64,000 bases of DNA from Heracleum sosnowskyi (GCA_030848705.1 JAUIZM010000012.1:3033001-3097000); one strand, 5' to 3'. Positions 33,971 through 46,640 are shown, numbered from the stretch's first letter. Numbers and translations are program-made. The notes: generated by a model not told the origin, from the sequence alone.

Positions 33971-36656
33971 TGATAGTTCTTTTGTTCTTTGCTTCAATCT
34001 TCAGTCCATTCCAATCTCACCTTCTTCACTCATTGGATCGGAGTTAGCAGCTTGATAATCAATCACGGATAGATAGTGCAGTGGTTCTCCAGGTTTAAGG
34101 ATTGCTCCTAGGATGTGTCTTCCAATATATCCAACCTCTTGACCCACTCCAGCCCACAGCCATGCAATGTTAACATCTTTCTTGTTTAGCTTTGGCATGT
34201 TTGGTAGTCTGGGAAGCACTTCCAATCCTCTTTCCACTCTTTTCCTATAGTAAGGAACATTCTCCATTAGAAATCTTCTAAGAGTGTCTGCTGCTTTTGT
34301 CCTTCTTCGTTGATGTGAGTCCAGTGGATCTAAGATACTTCTCAACTGATATTAGATATTCGTTTGGGTAATCTCTCAGTTTGTCCTCCGTCAGATAGCA
34401 GATTCTGAACAAGTCATTCGTCATGAATCTAACCATAGGAGGGTTTTCAGTAATCTCTGGACTGACCTTCATCAAGATTTCCTTAACATGCTCACGGAGC
34501 AGTTCATTTAGCTTTGTAGTTCTTTGAATCTTGATGAGAATCACCTTCAGTGGTGTCTTTCTCTCTCAGCTTGCCTGGGCTTTCACCATCTCCAAGGCAG
34601 CTTCTTCTTCCAGTGATAGAGAATTTGCTTCTTCTTCCATATCATCATCCAAGATAGGATGTTCTATTTGGCTCCGAATGATATGGCTCATGCTCCTCCT
34701 GAATCGGTTGCTCTTGCATGACTTCAAATCCCTCCTCACTTTCTTCTAGTACTATGTCCTCAATCCAATACTGTCTAACTGGAATAGCTTCATTGGTTTC
34801 CCAAACTCCCCATCCAGTTGTTTGCCAACCTTCATTAGTCACTTCATTTGTTTCCCCTTCTCCAACTTTCTCCCCCTTAGTTGAGGAATCCTCGATGAAG
34901 TTATCCTCATTGTAAAAGGTAGCAGAAGGATCAGGTTGTTGCTGTGAAGGTCCGGGTTGTTGGTTCCTCAACATATTCCATAATCTCCTTGAGGGTGGAT
35001 TGAACATGTACCTTCAGGTAATAGCAAATCTTCAATATTTGGAAGGGTTAGGGTGTCACTCCTCACGTTTGGCTCTGGGTGTACACTCAACGTTTCTGTC
35101 GGTGTTTCACTCATTTTTCCTTTCCCACTCAGGCCAGGTGTAAGTGTTTTTGTTTCACTCAATCCCTTTTTGCTAGTTGTACCTGCAGAAGAAAACACCG
35201 TAGCCGTCCTTCACCGATGGTGCAATGGGGCTTCGCAAGTCCCCGTCCTTGGATAAACCAAGTTGCTGATCATCCTTAGATGATATATCCTTTGTATGAT
35301 CTAGAGTTTGAATCTCTAGGGGGTTAGAAACAGGCTCTTTTAACAGCAGAGATCCCGAATTTTCCTCAATAGTCTGTGAAGACTTTACCTCAGTTAACTC
35401 CTCAATTAAAATTGATTCATTGTCACCGAGTTGCCGATGTGCACCTACGTCAGACCCTTTACCCGCAGGATCCAGATATGTTCCATCTGGGGAGGTAGAC
35501 AATGACCTTTTAGATTGTGCATTTAGGTCAAAGCCTTCTCTCGACGTCTGTGAAGACCCTTGGTTCTTAGAACCTTCAACCAGTGAACCTGACCGTAATA
35601 TGGTCGGAACACCAGTTGCTTCCGTCAATTCTTCCTTACTTGATTGAGCTATTGGTTCAGATATTGCTTTCGTTAGCTTAGCCCAATCAGCATCAGAAAA
35701 ATCAATAAAGGGCGCTTTGGAAGTTTGAAATAAAGTATCAACAGTTGCCTCGGTTTCTGTTCTTCACCTTTTAGAGTAAGGCAGAGCTGTTGTTGAATGG
35801 CGTATCTCCTTATGTGGTGCTGCTTTGGCACTATCTCCCTCTACACTCATGGATGTCTGAATATTGGGTATAGGAGGGTAATGAGGTTCGTTTGTGGTTT
35901 CATTTGGCTCTTCCAAAGGCTCTTCGACCGTGGTTAGAGATTGTGGGTTGCAATCTCATGGTCTGGATGGCCACTGAGGGCTCTGGATCAACATCCATTG
36001 TTGTGGTTCAGGAGCCAGTTCAGGTTGAGGAATGTTACCTTCATTTAGCTGTTCCCCTGGGGGTAGAAGTGGTAGGGGCACCATTCTTAGATATTCAAGT
36101 TTGAACAGTGGGTACCCCTGGAAGATATTCTTTCTTATCAGAGTGGTTATTGCATTGCTCTTCATCTTCATGCACTCCATGGTCTCCTCTTCAGCGAATG
36201 TCTCACGCTCATCATCTGTTAAGATATCATTGAGAATTAGCTGTAGGAACCTAGGATAGAAACAAAGCACATCATCTATGCATGTTCTTTCATCCAGTGG
36301 TCCCATGTCAGGTAATGCTTAAGGAACTCTCCCACAAAGAAGTTAGGTTGTTGACTTCTTATGAGAGTGAAGAAAGCATGTATCTCCTCAGTTGTGGGAT
36401 CCAGAACATGGTTTTCTGTAGGAAAATGTAGTATTCTATTAAAGTCATGTTCCGTCACCCTTATTGTTCTGCCCCCTGGCACAACAAAACTGAAGGATCT
36501 TACGTTATTCTCACTTGTATCCATGGCGGTTGTGTACAACGCAGTCAATTGATCGATGCAAAGGACCACGGGAGTACTCAAGGCATATGCCACTAATGAA
36601 CGTGTGTTCAGAAACTCTGCCCATGCACGAAACTGTAAATTCGCAATGGCTTGCAA
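33971..36656 (-). pseudogene. Extra ORF in env position, YPRFLQ-type, degenerate
   Basis: Minus-strand coding remnants between pol and the 3' LTR. The N-terminal piece 36276-36656 has RAWAEFLNTRSLVAYALSTP and a VTEHDFNRILHF segment. After a frameshift near 36300, 35956-36306 continues with CFYPRFLQLILNDILTDDER. Further pieces follow at 35173-35628, 34968-35198, 34645-35007 (acidic, Glu-rich), 34278-34544 and 34001-34345. The layout resembles uncharacterised ORFs with a 'YPRFLQ' motif that occur in many eudicot retrotransposons; that is from memory of the family style, not from a search. No signal peptide or transmembrane segment was noticed, so an envelope role is not supported. Confidence 0.5.
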
Positions 36657-36659
36657 GTT

Positions 36660-37910
36660 TTGAAACGAGACATGATTAGTCTTGATTACTTTTAAACCAA
36701 AACTAAAACCAATTAAATTTAATTAATTATTACTAATTAATCAAACTTGACACAAAATACCCTTAAAACAAAATTACCCCTTTTCCTAAAAAAAACACAA
36801 CTTCGAATCACTATTATCAAGAACCCTACTTTTGGTAACACAAATAATCAGAATTATCTGAAGAAATCAATTGAAAACAATTAACTTCTAAAGAACAATA
36901 GTGAAAATAGTTTTCTTAGAAACAAGTTCTTGAGGCAGTGATGTTCTTGGTTATATGTATTCTAGTAAGTATAAACAAAAGCCCTTAGATCTGATAATAA
37001 GAAAAAAAACGTAAGGGGTTGTTAAATACTTATTGAATTGACATGGGCAATATTGTCTTTACAGTGTTCGATGTTTTTAATAGTATGTTCGATGGTTTTC
37101 AGTTGGGGGTAAAACTGTCAACTTTACTTCGATAAATTTTGAAAAATAACGAAGAGTTTGAAAATCAGAATTTAAAAAGTTTTTCTGAAAAACTATCGAA
37201 CTTGTTACCTTTTAAAGCTTGAAAAACTATCGAGGGATCCTTTGTGGAAAAACTATCGAGAACTTTAATATTAAGTAATTAAGTTCACTTCGATATTTTT
37301 CTTAATTTTTCAAAATCTATCGAGGATGTAAATATTGAATAAAGTAAATCCACTTCGATACATTTTAAATTAAACTCAAAAACTATCGAGAATTGTTTTC
37401 GATAGTTTTTCTTTTCCTTTTCAAAAACTATCGAAAATTAATTTCGATAGATTTATCTATGTACTTGAAAAACTATCGAATTTCCTAAATTCGATATTTT
37501 TGCTTCTGTTCAAATTCTAAAACATGTTCATGTTCTAAAATTCAAACCTTGTATTTCCTGTCAAGTTTTATTTTGAATAAATCTTTTACAATTTACCAAA
37601 ATCAATTGTTAACAGAAAATTCACAATTTTCTCAGAATAAAATCGACTATATATCATTGAATGATATTAACCAATTAAAATCCAATAAATTATGCTGCAT
37701 ATTTATTTTATGTATTTTAAATTATGGAGCAAATAAGATATTGAACTGCTTCAATTTCCATAATTCAAATTTCATTAAATAAATAATAATAAATTAATAC
37801 TAAATATCTATGAGTTAGATATTAGCACTAAATTATTAAGATGAGGACTGGATGTTAAATAAATTCACAAGTCCTTAAAATATGAACAATTTTATACTTG
37901 TGAACTTATT
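36660..37910. other. Copia internal non-coding region with CTATCGA cluster
   Basis: About 15 copies of AAAACTATCGA or its reverse complement TCGATAGTTTT, some with one base changed, lie at 37065-37500 in both orientations. The same core forms the hairpins of the LTR. No coding sequence is seen from 36660 to about 38000. Confidence 0.65.
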
Positions 37911-40424
37911 TAAGAGTTTCTTGCAGATGAGATTTTCAAATCAGGTGCGTGTCTGCAAGTTACTCTATGAATTGAAGACATGCTCTCGAAAGAAATGATA
38001 CCTGTTGTCAAGGTGCATTGTCGTGGATTGTTCCACAGAGTTGTTGGAGATAAAGTTATTTCCTGAAATAATAACAAGAAATCAATCTTCCTCCACGAAG
38101 TTGACAGCTTCTAGAGATGCTCCTCCTGTCATTCAGAGATGCTTCTCCTGTCTTTCTTACAACCTGCGTATTTTATATCTAAATAGCTAAACATGTTAAC
38201 AAGTATCTTTAGGGTACCATATACTGAGATTTGGTATTCCCTTAAGATATCTCAAAATCATGTTGATAACTATAAGACTAGATTTTTGAAATCCACTTGG
38301 AACCTTGCACATTGGCAACTTGAGAATAAAATATGTGTTGTCAATTTGCAGCTAATAACTTAATGAGACGCATACCTCTCTAGCTTGTCATTTCTGTCTT
38401 TTACCTGATTTGTCCTGATCAAGCTTTAGTGGCTGCTGTTGGTAGGGAGTCTTGGCATGTCTAGAATCTTCTCAATTGTGCACATTCAAAAGATTCTTGA
38501 CTTACTTTTATTGCCATCACTCTTTTGGCTTACTTGTGCTCCTAAAAGAATTAATCTTCTGGCTTGCTCAAAGTAAATCCAAAAAGAATTGCAACTTTCC
38601 CAACATACTCATCTTGTACATTCTCTGCAATGACTTGGCAAATTTCTTGCACAAGTTTTCGTTAGTAGACCAACATATAATATAATCATGATATCACTGC
38701 ACATATATGACATTATGTTTGTGCCTTATGACAACTCTAATAAATTCATATTCTGTAAAAGTTCAGTTAGAGTGTCATACCATGTCTTTGACGATTGCTT
38801 GAGTATTGATACCGGTTCATACCAATCTGTAGTGATCTTGTGAAGAGAAGTTATACAACGTCCAATTGATCTGCAACAGCAAATGCCAGGATCTGTTGTA
38901 CATTGACTTCTTCTACTATCTCACCAATCAGGAGAACACTTGATCACATTCACCATACAGATATATCCTGATATCCTCAAGTCTCGTCACTGGTGCTTCT
39001 TGTTAGATACTGCTTCCTAATAGTAACCTAGCATCCAGTTTGGCCTTGTCCCTCATAACAATGCCAATTTCATCCAGTATTCTGGATACCCATCTTGTTC
39101 CAATAACAGATTTTCCCTTAGGCCTGGGTACCAGCTTCCAAACTTTCTGCCTTTCAGATTGATTGAGTTCATTTTGCTTTGCAATCACCCAATCTGGATC
39201 CATCAGAGCTTCTTTACCTTTCTTTGTTTCTTCTTCAGAAAGAAAACCAAGAAAATAATCATTCATACTCTATAGCTCCAGTCTTTACTCCACCACTAGG
39301 ATCACTAAGAACTAGACATCAGGAATGATATTGAATCTAAACCCTTTGTCTTGACAGATACGTTCTTGAAGTGTCCTCTATATATTCATTGTGGTGTTGA
39401 TCTGACTAATTTGATCCTTCTTTTGCTCCCCCTAAGCTGTTGCTGGGATTTCCTGAGAATCCTCATCCTCGCTGAGTGGTTCTGTTGAAGTACTGAGCTG
39501 TGTAGTTAAACTACCATTACCACTGCTTGGATTTGAATCATCATTACCATTAATTTCACACATAACAGCTGAGAGCTTGGAGTTGTTGAACATCATATTC
39601 AGACTTTCAATCACCTCTTGTTGATTAATCAAATTTACCTCGTAGGCTTTAGATTCCACTGATTAGCCGAGGAAAATATCCTTAAGAGCCTTAGCTGCCA
39701 ATCTTGCCAAGATGCTTACTTGTAAAACATTTTCCTCCAAACCCCTGAAAGAAATTCAGAGTTTGCTTCTATTGGCCAATTCAGGGTATCATGGAAATGT
39801 GATTAATCTCATATGTGATGTCATGTCCTTCAGATTGAACGAACAACACCAGTTTGTATTAAGAGTAGACATCAACCATCACTGAAGTATATCTTTACTT
39901 TGTTGTAGATAAGACATTAACTAGTCCGTAGAGTTCCATACGTATCATCTGAAGCGGCTCAGTAATGCTTATCACATTATAGCTTTTCTGTGATGTTTCT
40001 TTGACTTCCCTTAATGACATGCCTCATATATTTCATCTAGCTTGAATCCCAGATGAGGCAGTTCTCTCACCAATACCATCTTTAGAAAAGAGTTCCTTGT
40101 ATTGTCATGCAAGGGTGAGAGCTTCTCAACCTTCCTGCTTGAGATAAAACACTGCTCCTTCATTGAATAAAAAGATTTGTGCTTTGAATCTTCAGCAAGA
40201 GAGTTGCTTCTAATTGTTATCCTTGACTCCAATTATTAGTTGTTATCAATGATACCAATTATTGTAAACATGATGACATTCCATTTCAAACGTAGCCATG
40301 TCCCGTGATGAAAACCTTTGATGTCATCTCCAAAGATTATTAACGGAACAGCTTTCTCAATCACATTTGATGGCAAGATCTTTCTTCGATCATATGTCTT
40401 CAGTAGTAAAGACCAAGAAAGCAT
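37911..40424 (-). pseudogene. Degenerate SIRE-like Copia pol
   Basis: Broken pieces in correct order on the minus strand. Protease region: 40236-40424, with IIFGDDIKGF. GAG-pre-integrase: 40011-40232, with EQCFISSRKVEKLSPL and LVRELPHLGFKLDEIYEAC. The integrase core is essentially missing. Post-integrase linker: 39432-39659, with VIESLNMMFNN. RT start: 39003-39266, with VWKLVPRPKGKSVIGTRWV. RT active-site region near 38670, where YV is followed by a frameshifted GL instead of DD. RT end: about 38590-38640 (MSMLGKLQFFLDL). No frame is long enough to work. Confidence 0.75.
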
Positions 40425-42034
40425 ATAAATCGATTAACCTGATTTGCCTGCACTCACAAATGGATTGACAGTTCTTGGTACCCAACTTATTTGCTTGGGT
40501 CCAGATGGATTAGAGATTTTGCTTTTAAAAGTGGTAACAACAGCTTCAACCTATACATGCTTATTCTTATCTCTGACTGACCTTGCAGTCGTTGCTCTAA
40601 TGTAATTCTTAAACATGCTTTTTCTATGATTAATGCAAGTTCTAAGATATGCATTCATAATATTTAAATAAGCAAACATGTTAATAAGAATAAATGGCAT
40701 ACATTGAGCATTTTGACATTGCAGATAAGAGATGTGCAAATTAGGCATGTTCTGCATTTTAGAAAATTCAGTACTTTCTACTTTAACCACTATACACAAG
40801 TGTAACAGGTAGCAAGTAGATTTACAGATATTCAGTAATTTTCTAAGCACACATGGAATAAAAGAATTAACAATTAAATCACTAATTCTATCTAATCCAT
40901 TCTGTTGTTGTATGGCATCTAACTTTCTCTATTACCTAAGTCAGTTTTAGATACAGCTTGGTGTTCTACAAATTCTACTGACTCTAAAGGTAATTCCTCC
41001 ATCCTTCAAACTGATTATCCCTTAACAAACAATTCAGAATAAATGAGCAAATCTTGTTCTACTAGGGATACTGAAACTTAGCTTTACTAAGGTCTTATGT
41101 GCCAGAAACTTAACCCCTAAAACTAAGAGTTGTTTCTTAAGAAAGCTTCTATCTCACTTGCAAATCTTATTCTACAAATATTCATACACACATATATAAG
41201 ATCTTCTATGTACATGCATTGAATATTGAGAATTAAATACTGCATTGGTTCAAGGAAAAGATACCTGAGATATGTGAGGTGAATCATCTTCAGAGATTGC
41301 TATGAAAGCAAGATATCCATGATCTTCTCGTCATCTGATCCATCCCAACTCTTTCCTTAAGCAACATAAGTTTTGTGCTGATGCTTCTTCAACAAAGCAT
41401 TCCACTTCTGTTTCAGCTATTAACTGAGTCCCTATTCTTCTTTGTTTGTTAGGCTTCTTCATTGTGTAGCACACCCTGATAGTTTCTCGTTACATAGTTC
41501 TTATCATAGTTGAAACTATCACTCTTGTTTTTGTTACCATCTCAGTCTGTAACTACCTCTTTGAACTGAATCCTGAAGAATCTTTGCTTCGTAATAAATA
41601 AGCCTGATCCATGGATGTGGCTTTTGTACTCCTTCTGAATCTGATGTGACTAAACTTCCTTGACAAGTGAAACACTGATCTTTAGTCTAGTCTCTCGAGG
41701 TTTCTACCTGAGCTTCTTCTGATTCAGCTACTAGTAATTCTTCTATTCTGTTCTGAGGTTCCAACATTAATAAACGTTATTGAGATATTTGTTTGTCCAT
41801 TCCTAACCTCCTCTCTAACAATCTTTTGAGAACCTTTGGCTTAGGATATGAAATATTTTAAATTCCAAGAATTTCGAACTTGTTGAAAAATAAAATATTT
41901 CAAGAATAAAATTCAAATTATTTAAAATTCAAAAATTTCAAGAAATGAAAATTTTGAAAATTAAAAAATCCGAAAATTCTGAGAACTTGAGTGATTGGCC
42001 TAAAACACCGGATCTAATCTGTATATCGATTAAC
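40425..42034. other. Copia 5' internal region, no clear gag
   Basis: Where gag should lie on the minus strand, no zinc knuckle or Gag-like segment is recognised. Only short frames such as 40551-40850 are present. Either gag is highly decayed or it has been replaced. Confidence 0.5.
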
Positions 42035-42035
42035 A

Positions 42036-42050
42036 AGCTCTGATACCAAT
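42036..42050 (-). promoter_or_regulatory. Primer-binding site of the young Copia element
   Basis: Minus strand ATTGGTATCAGAGCT directly inside the 5' LTR, complementary to initiator Met-tRNA. Confidence 0.88.
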
Positions 42051-43216
42051 TGTTAGGTCCCGAAGTATCGTAGAAGGGGGGGTTGAATACGATACTCACA
42101 AATAATTCAATTTCGTTCGCGGATAATTCATTCAGTTCTATAACGAAATCAAACACACCAAACCAAACCAAGAGTCGGGGAATATATCGTTTTATAAATA
42201 TAAACCTCGAGGGGTGCTACAATTTCTAATCCGTAGATTAGCTTCAATGAGTTCTAGGTTATTCACAATCAATACAATGAAAGAATTCTGAGCACTATAA
42301 ATTTCTATGATCTTCTCCGGCTCAAACTTCTCTCTCAGTAGTTGCTACTGTGAACTAACCTCGACTGAAGAAGACACACTTCCTCTGTTGTAATTGTAGT
42401 CTTAGTTTTTAGAAAACTATCGAACCTTAATTGTTAAAACAATCTTGGCCGTCCAATTCTCATCAACCTGACAAACAAAGAAAACTTTTCACCCACTTTC
42501 TAATTTGAAAAGTATCGAATGAATAAAGTAATTATTCAATTCGATAGTTTTTAAATAAAAACTATCGAATGTAATACTTACTTTATTAAAGTATTCATTT
42601 ACTTTATGCTTTTCATTCGATGGTTTTCTAATTTAGAAAACTATCGAATCCTTTTCTTTTGATTTTCTTTATGTCACCTTCGATGGTTTTCTTAAAAGAA
42701 AAACCATCGAACTCTTTTCCTTGTCCTTGACTATTTATAAAATCCATTCAGCTCCAGGGTGTTTCAGTTTTAGACTGTATCAATTTCTTCTGAGACGATA
42801 AAACAACTTGATCTTTTTAGTGTCGTCACCTAGTGCAACTGGTCTGGTTCACAGATGAATAACACTTGATCAATTCTTCTTTTATGTCTTCAATTCAATG
42901 CTGCTGATAAGTCCTTTGTCGTTCTGGTTGCTTCATCACTGGAATCCTGTGGTACTGAACCCTAAATCATTCACATACTTCTGTCGTCTTGAAAGTCTTG
43001 TTTCTTTTGTTGTCACTGAGGCTTGAACATTTTCATGAACTTCTTTCCGTGACCTGTTTACGGACTTCAAGAATACATAACGTATTTTGATTTTTTGAGT
43101 TTACCTTTTCTTCTTTGATTCTGGATTCCTGTGCTTCTGTTAATACTATTGTCTGTCTTGTCCTTTGTTGAGTTGTAGTTATCTCTTTTACATCTTATGT
43201 TACATTATGCTTTACA
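42051..43216 (-). repeat. Copia LTR, right (5' in element orientation)
   Basis: 1166 bp. Two substitutions from the left LTR were seen by eye (near 42737 and 42823) apart from the G run (7 against 16). The three hairpins lie at about 42539-42714. Confidence 0.95.
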
Positions 43217-46200
43217 AAAGTCAAGGTACTGGTTCCTGAACGAGCTATTGTATCCATTCGAACCAATCTCTTTTCCCACAAAATCAGAGATTCTCAACCT
43301 ATTGCCATTCGTTAAACATCTTCCGACAACTATCCACTCCCTAATTCAGAGGTTGAGGTCGAGGTTTCCTCAGAAAACGAAACTCCCAGTGAATCCCAAG
43401 GCATAATCCCTGCTTGTGAGGAGCTAGACACCTCAATGAACGCTAACAGAGTAAAACTTCTTCTCCAAAAACACCGTCCCAAGTGTCGCTTGGTGGTACC
43501 TTCCCCTGGGGAAAGGTGTCATCGTTTTGACAACTTTGAACCTGATCAACAGATACCTTGTGCTGTATTTTCCGCCACGTTTTTTAGAATGGGCTTGTCC
43601 ATCCCTCTTCATCCTTTCATCAACGATATCATTACCTACTATGACATTGCTCCTCTTCAAATGACCCCGAACGCTTACAGAATGGCCATGTGTATGTATG
43701 TCCTTTATGATCAACAATTTGAAAAGAAGATGTCTGCCCGTGAGTTGGGTTTCTTTTACCAACTCAAACAAACGGGAAAAAATTCTGGTTTCTTTTATTT
43801 GTCCGCCTGGAACGTCCATGATGGATAGTGCATCAAGGGAAACAGGAAGGGGATGACCGATTGGTTACCCCAATTTCTCTATTGTTATGATTATCCAATA
43901 TACCGAACTGAATTTAACAGGAACCCCAGTAAGTAATGTCTCCATATTTTCCTTATTCCTTCCAAAATAATTTAGATATTGCACTCTAACCCACACTTAA
44001 TCCTTATATAGAGATTCCAAGTAAGACAGCACTTAAAGGTCATTCCCTGGAAAGGGCTCTTGAGGCCTTGAAGCTGTCAGCAGAGCTAGGGGATGGTGCT
44101 AGTCTGCTGACAGATCAAAACCTTAGAAGATGTGGTTTTTTGCCAAATAAGAAATCCTTGAACCTGGTTTCAACAGAGGGCTCTGAAGCTGAAACCTCAA
44201 GTAAAATAGGTTCCCTATTATGTCTTTGTGCTTTACTTTATCATTTGTGCATTCTCAACATGCTATTACCTTGTTTACATACCTTATTGCTCATATATTA
44301 ACCTTTGATTTTCTTTGTAGATATGGCTTCTGTTGTGCCATCTTTTGTCAACAAATCCGCAAGCTACGATGACCTCTTTGGAGATGAAGGGAAATACCTT
44401 GTTCCTATCGACGCTACCCCTATATCCAGAATGAAATCAACCCCTACTTCCCAGGACAAGTCTACCACCTCTTCTAAAAGGAAACTGCCGCCATCTGCCG
44501 CCGCTGATTCTGCTAAAGGCCCGGGATCCCGCCTCAGCAAAAAGTCCAAGCCATCACCCCCTAGCACTCCAGGTGAAGGTTCCAATTCCCTAATCTGCAA
44601 GTTTTTTACTATGGCAGGAAATCAGATTCCAGAAGAAGTTATTGCTGAGTGGGATAAGATGAGTTTGTCTGAAGCTGCGAAGGCCACCATCTGGTGTGAG
44701 GCTCAAAGTCTTTTTCACACCCTGAAGCGTAATGAAGAAATGGTGGCGGCAGCCCGCAGCGATTAAAAGCTACTTGAAGAAGTCAGGCAGTTAAAAACCC
44801 TCCTTAAGACAAGTGAAGATGAGAAGAAGAAGTTAGCTGATGCCAACAAGAAGATTAAGGCTTCCGAGGCTAAGCTATTGAAAGAACGCGAACAATTGAA
44901 CACCTCCATCGTGAACCTTGATGCTGAAAAAGACGTTTTACAGGCTTCCTATACCAGGAAAGTTGGGGAATTCAAGAAGAAGTTAGATTCTCTTAACACC
45001 ACCATCGCTTTGGAAAGGTCGACCCGGGAGGCTGCCAAGCGTGAAAAGTTCGAGGCCGGGTACAGCCGCGGGGTGAACGATTATATTGAATCTACTTATG
45101 ATCATTTTCCAACCTTGGACTGGACTCTGCTTGGAGATGATGCCGTGAAGCTGGTGGAAGAGATTAAAAGAAGGGAAGCTGTTGCAGCGGTGGAACAGGA
45201 GAAGGTCGTTCCATATGAACCTGAGGCTGGGGCGCAGGTCGTGGTGGAGAGCTCGAACCCAGATGCTCAAATGGAAGATGCGGAGACGGCCGACCCTGTT
45301 CCTGACCAGGAAGCTCCTGTGGCGTCTCCCGACAAACCCGCTCCATGAGTGCCGCTCCTTAATCATGAGTTCGTTTTTTTCCTTTTGAAACATTCACACC
45401 CTTAAACGGGTTAACTTTTATGGTCTTTGTTCTGATAACATTCCTGGTGTTCGCGCCGTAAGTTTCAAACTTTTGGATGAGGGTGCGGGTACCTCGGAAT
45501 ACCTCGCGAGATGTAATCCTTTAACTTTGGTATTCATCTTCTTAACTTATCGTACTTTTAGGCTTATCATCTTAGGCTTGCCATGCTATATTTTCCACGT
45601 ATATGCTTTAGATTGTTTTGACAAGTGTTCCTGCGGCTGACTGCAGCTTCATCTCAAACCCCGAACATGTAAAATGAACCTGTTTTACAGCGTTAGGTAA
45701 CCAGTATCCTTGGGCCAGTGAATGGATACATATCCATCCAAGAATATCCATGATTTATACCATGTAGTTAGACAATATGACCCGAACCATAAGGCCATTT
45801 TTACCAAAGGTTGATCCATGCACGTTCTTGCGTCATTGTAACCTTTAAACCTGAAGCCCTCCTGGGCTGTTATCCGCCTTTTAGCCAGAGGCAGAAACCA
45901 TATATGAGAAAAATTACCCCCCTCATGACTATTTCAATAATTTACTGTGTAAGTAAACCATCTTTGTACCTAATATCCTTAGGTACATAATCCATTTTCC
46001 ATAGATTAAAATATCCATAAGACAATTTACTCAATGCCTTGGAAGAAAAACCAATCATCTATACATACCCCTGCCTAGGGTACTGTGTCATTAAATTCCG
46101 TGTACTTCATAAGCCTGTATGAAGCTTAATCCATGTCACACCTTAAGGGGCCATTAGCCTCGAACCTCCCTACTGTAGTGTTAATCCATCCAATGTTCCA

Positions 46201-46329
46201 GCTTGCATCTGTGCAAGGAAATTTGAACCAGAGTATGGCCTATGTGCAGTTTCCACACTTTTCCATAATACTCATGCCTAGTGTTCTTAGGGCTTATATG
46301 AGTTGATATGTTTCTATATTTATCCATAA

Positions 46330-46527
46330 ATATTAACCTTTACCTCATACTCCGTGAGTATTGACCTTTACGTCATAATCCATGAGTATTAACCTTTACC
46401 TCATAATCCATGAGTATTAACCTTTACCTCATAATCCATGAGTATTAACCTTTATCTCATAATCCATGAGTATGAATTTTTACCTCATAATCCATGAGAA
46501 TTAACCTTTATCTCATAATCCATGAGT
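46330..46527. repeat. 28-bp tandem repeat, about 7 units
   Basis: The unit TATTAACCTTTACCTCATAA plus TCCATGAG recurs every 28 bp with few changes, for example at 46388, 46416 and 46444. Lies in the Gypsy 2 3' region, as tandem repeats do in Retand-like elements. Confidence 0.9.
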
Positions 46528-46537
46528 ATGAATTTCC

Positions 46538-46640
46538 AATCCAGTTAAATCTATTCCAATAATGTTAAATCCAATCCAATAATATTAAATCCAATCCAAT
46601 GATATTAAATCCAATCCAATAATATTAAATCCAATTAAAT
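46538..46640. repeat. 20-bp tandem repeat, about 5 units
   Basis: The unit AATAATATTAAATCCAATCC is repeated about five times with variants (AATAATGTT, AATGATATT). Directly follows the 28-bp array. Confidence 0.9.

Larger units (their letters stand above)
32593..43216 (-). mobile_element. Young nonautonomous SIRE-like Copia element
   Basis: 10,624 bp. LTRs at 32593-33767 and 42051-43216. Perfect target duplication AAAGT (32588-32592, 43217-43221). Polypurine tract next to the left LTR and Met-tRNA primer site next to the right one. The element runs on the minus strand and lies in an exon of the Gypsy 2 antisense ORF. LTRs differ by two substitutions plus the length of a G run, so insertion is recent, yet pol is reduced to broken pieces (38200-40424). 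It therefore moved with proteins from another element. The 3' half carries remains of an extra ORF. Confidence 0.93.
32444..45348 (+). pseudogene. Antisense ORF of Gypsy 2 (putative gypsy-type transposon domain, coiled coil)
   Basis: A plus-strand gene opposite to gag-pol. Exon pieces: 32444-32592 and 43222-43928 (split by a Copia insertion), 44012-44200, and 44321-45348, with consensus-like splice sites (A/GTAAGT at 43928, TATAG at 44011, A/GTAAAA at 44200, TTTGTAG at 44320). Former length about 690 residues. The first half is Ser/Thr/Pro-rich, then comes a region (43436-43825) resembling Pfam 'putative gypsy type transposon' (PF04195): FFRMGLSIPLHPFINDII and RELGFFYQLK. The last exon has a basic Ser/Pro segment, then a Lys/Glu coiled coil (44770-45030) and an acidic C-terminus ending PDKPAP. 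In-frame stops at 43313-43315, 43826-43828 and 44764-44766 make it a pseudogene. Function in this element class is unknown. Confidence 0.75.

Noticed and set aside
33971..36656. Envelope gene in the Copia element
   Set aside because: Position fits, but no signal peptide, fusion peptide or transmembrane segment was seen in the pieces.
46330..46640. CRISPR-like array
   Set aside because: The 28-bp and 20-bp units are directly abutting tandem repeats without spacers, in a plant retrotransposon.
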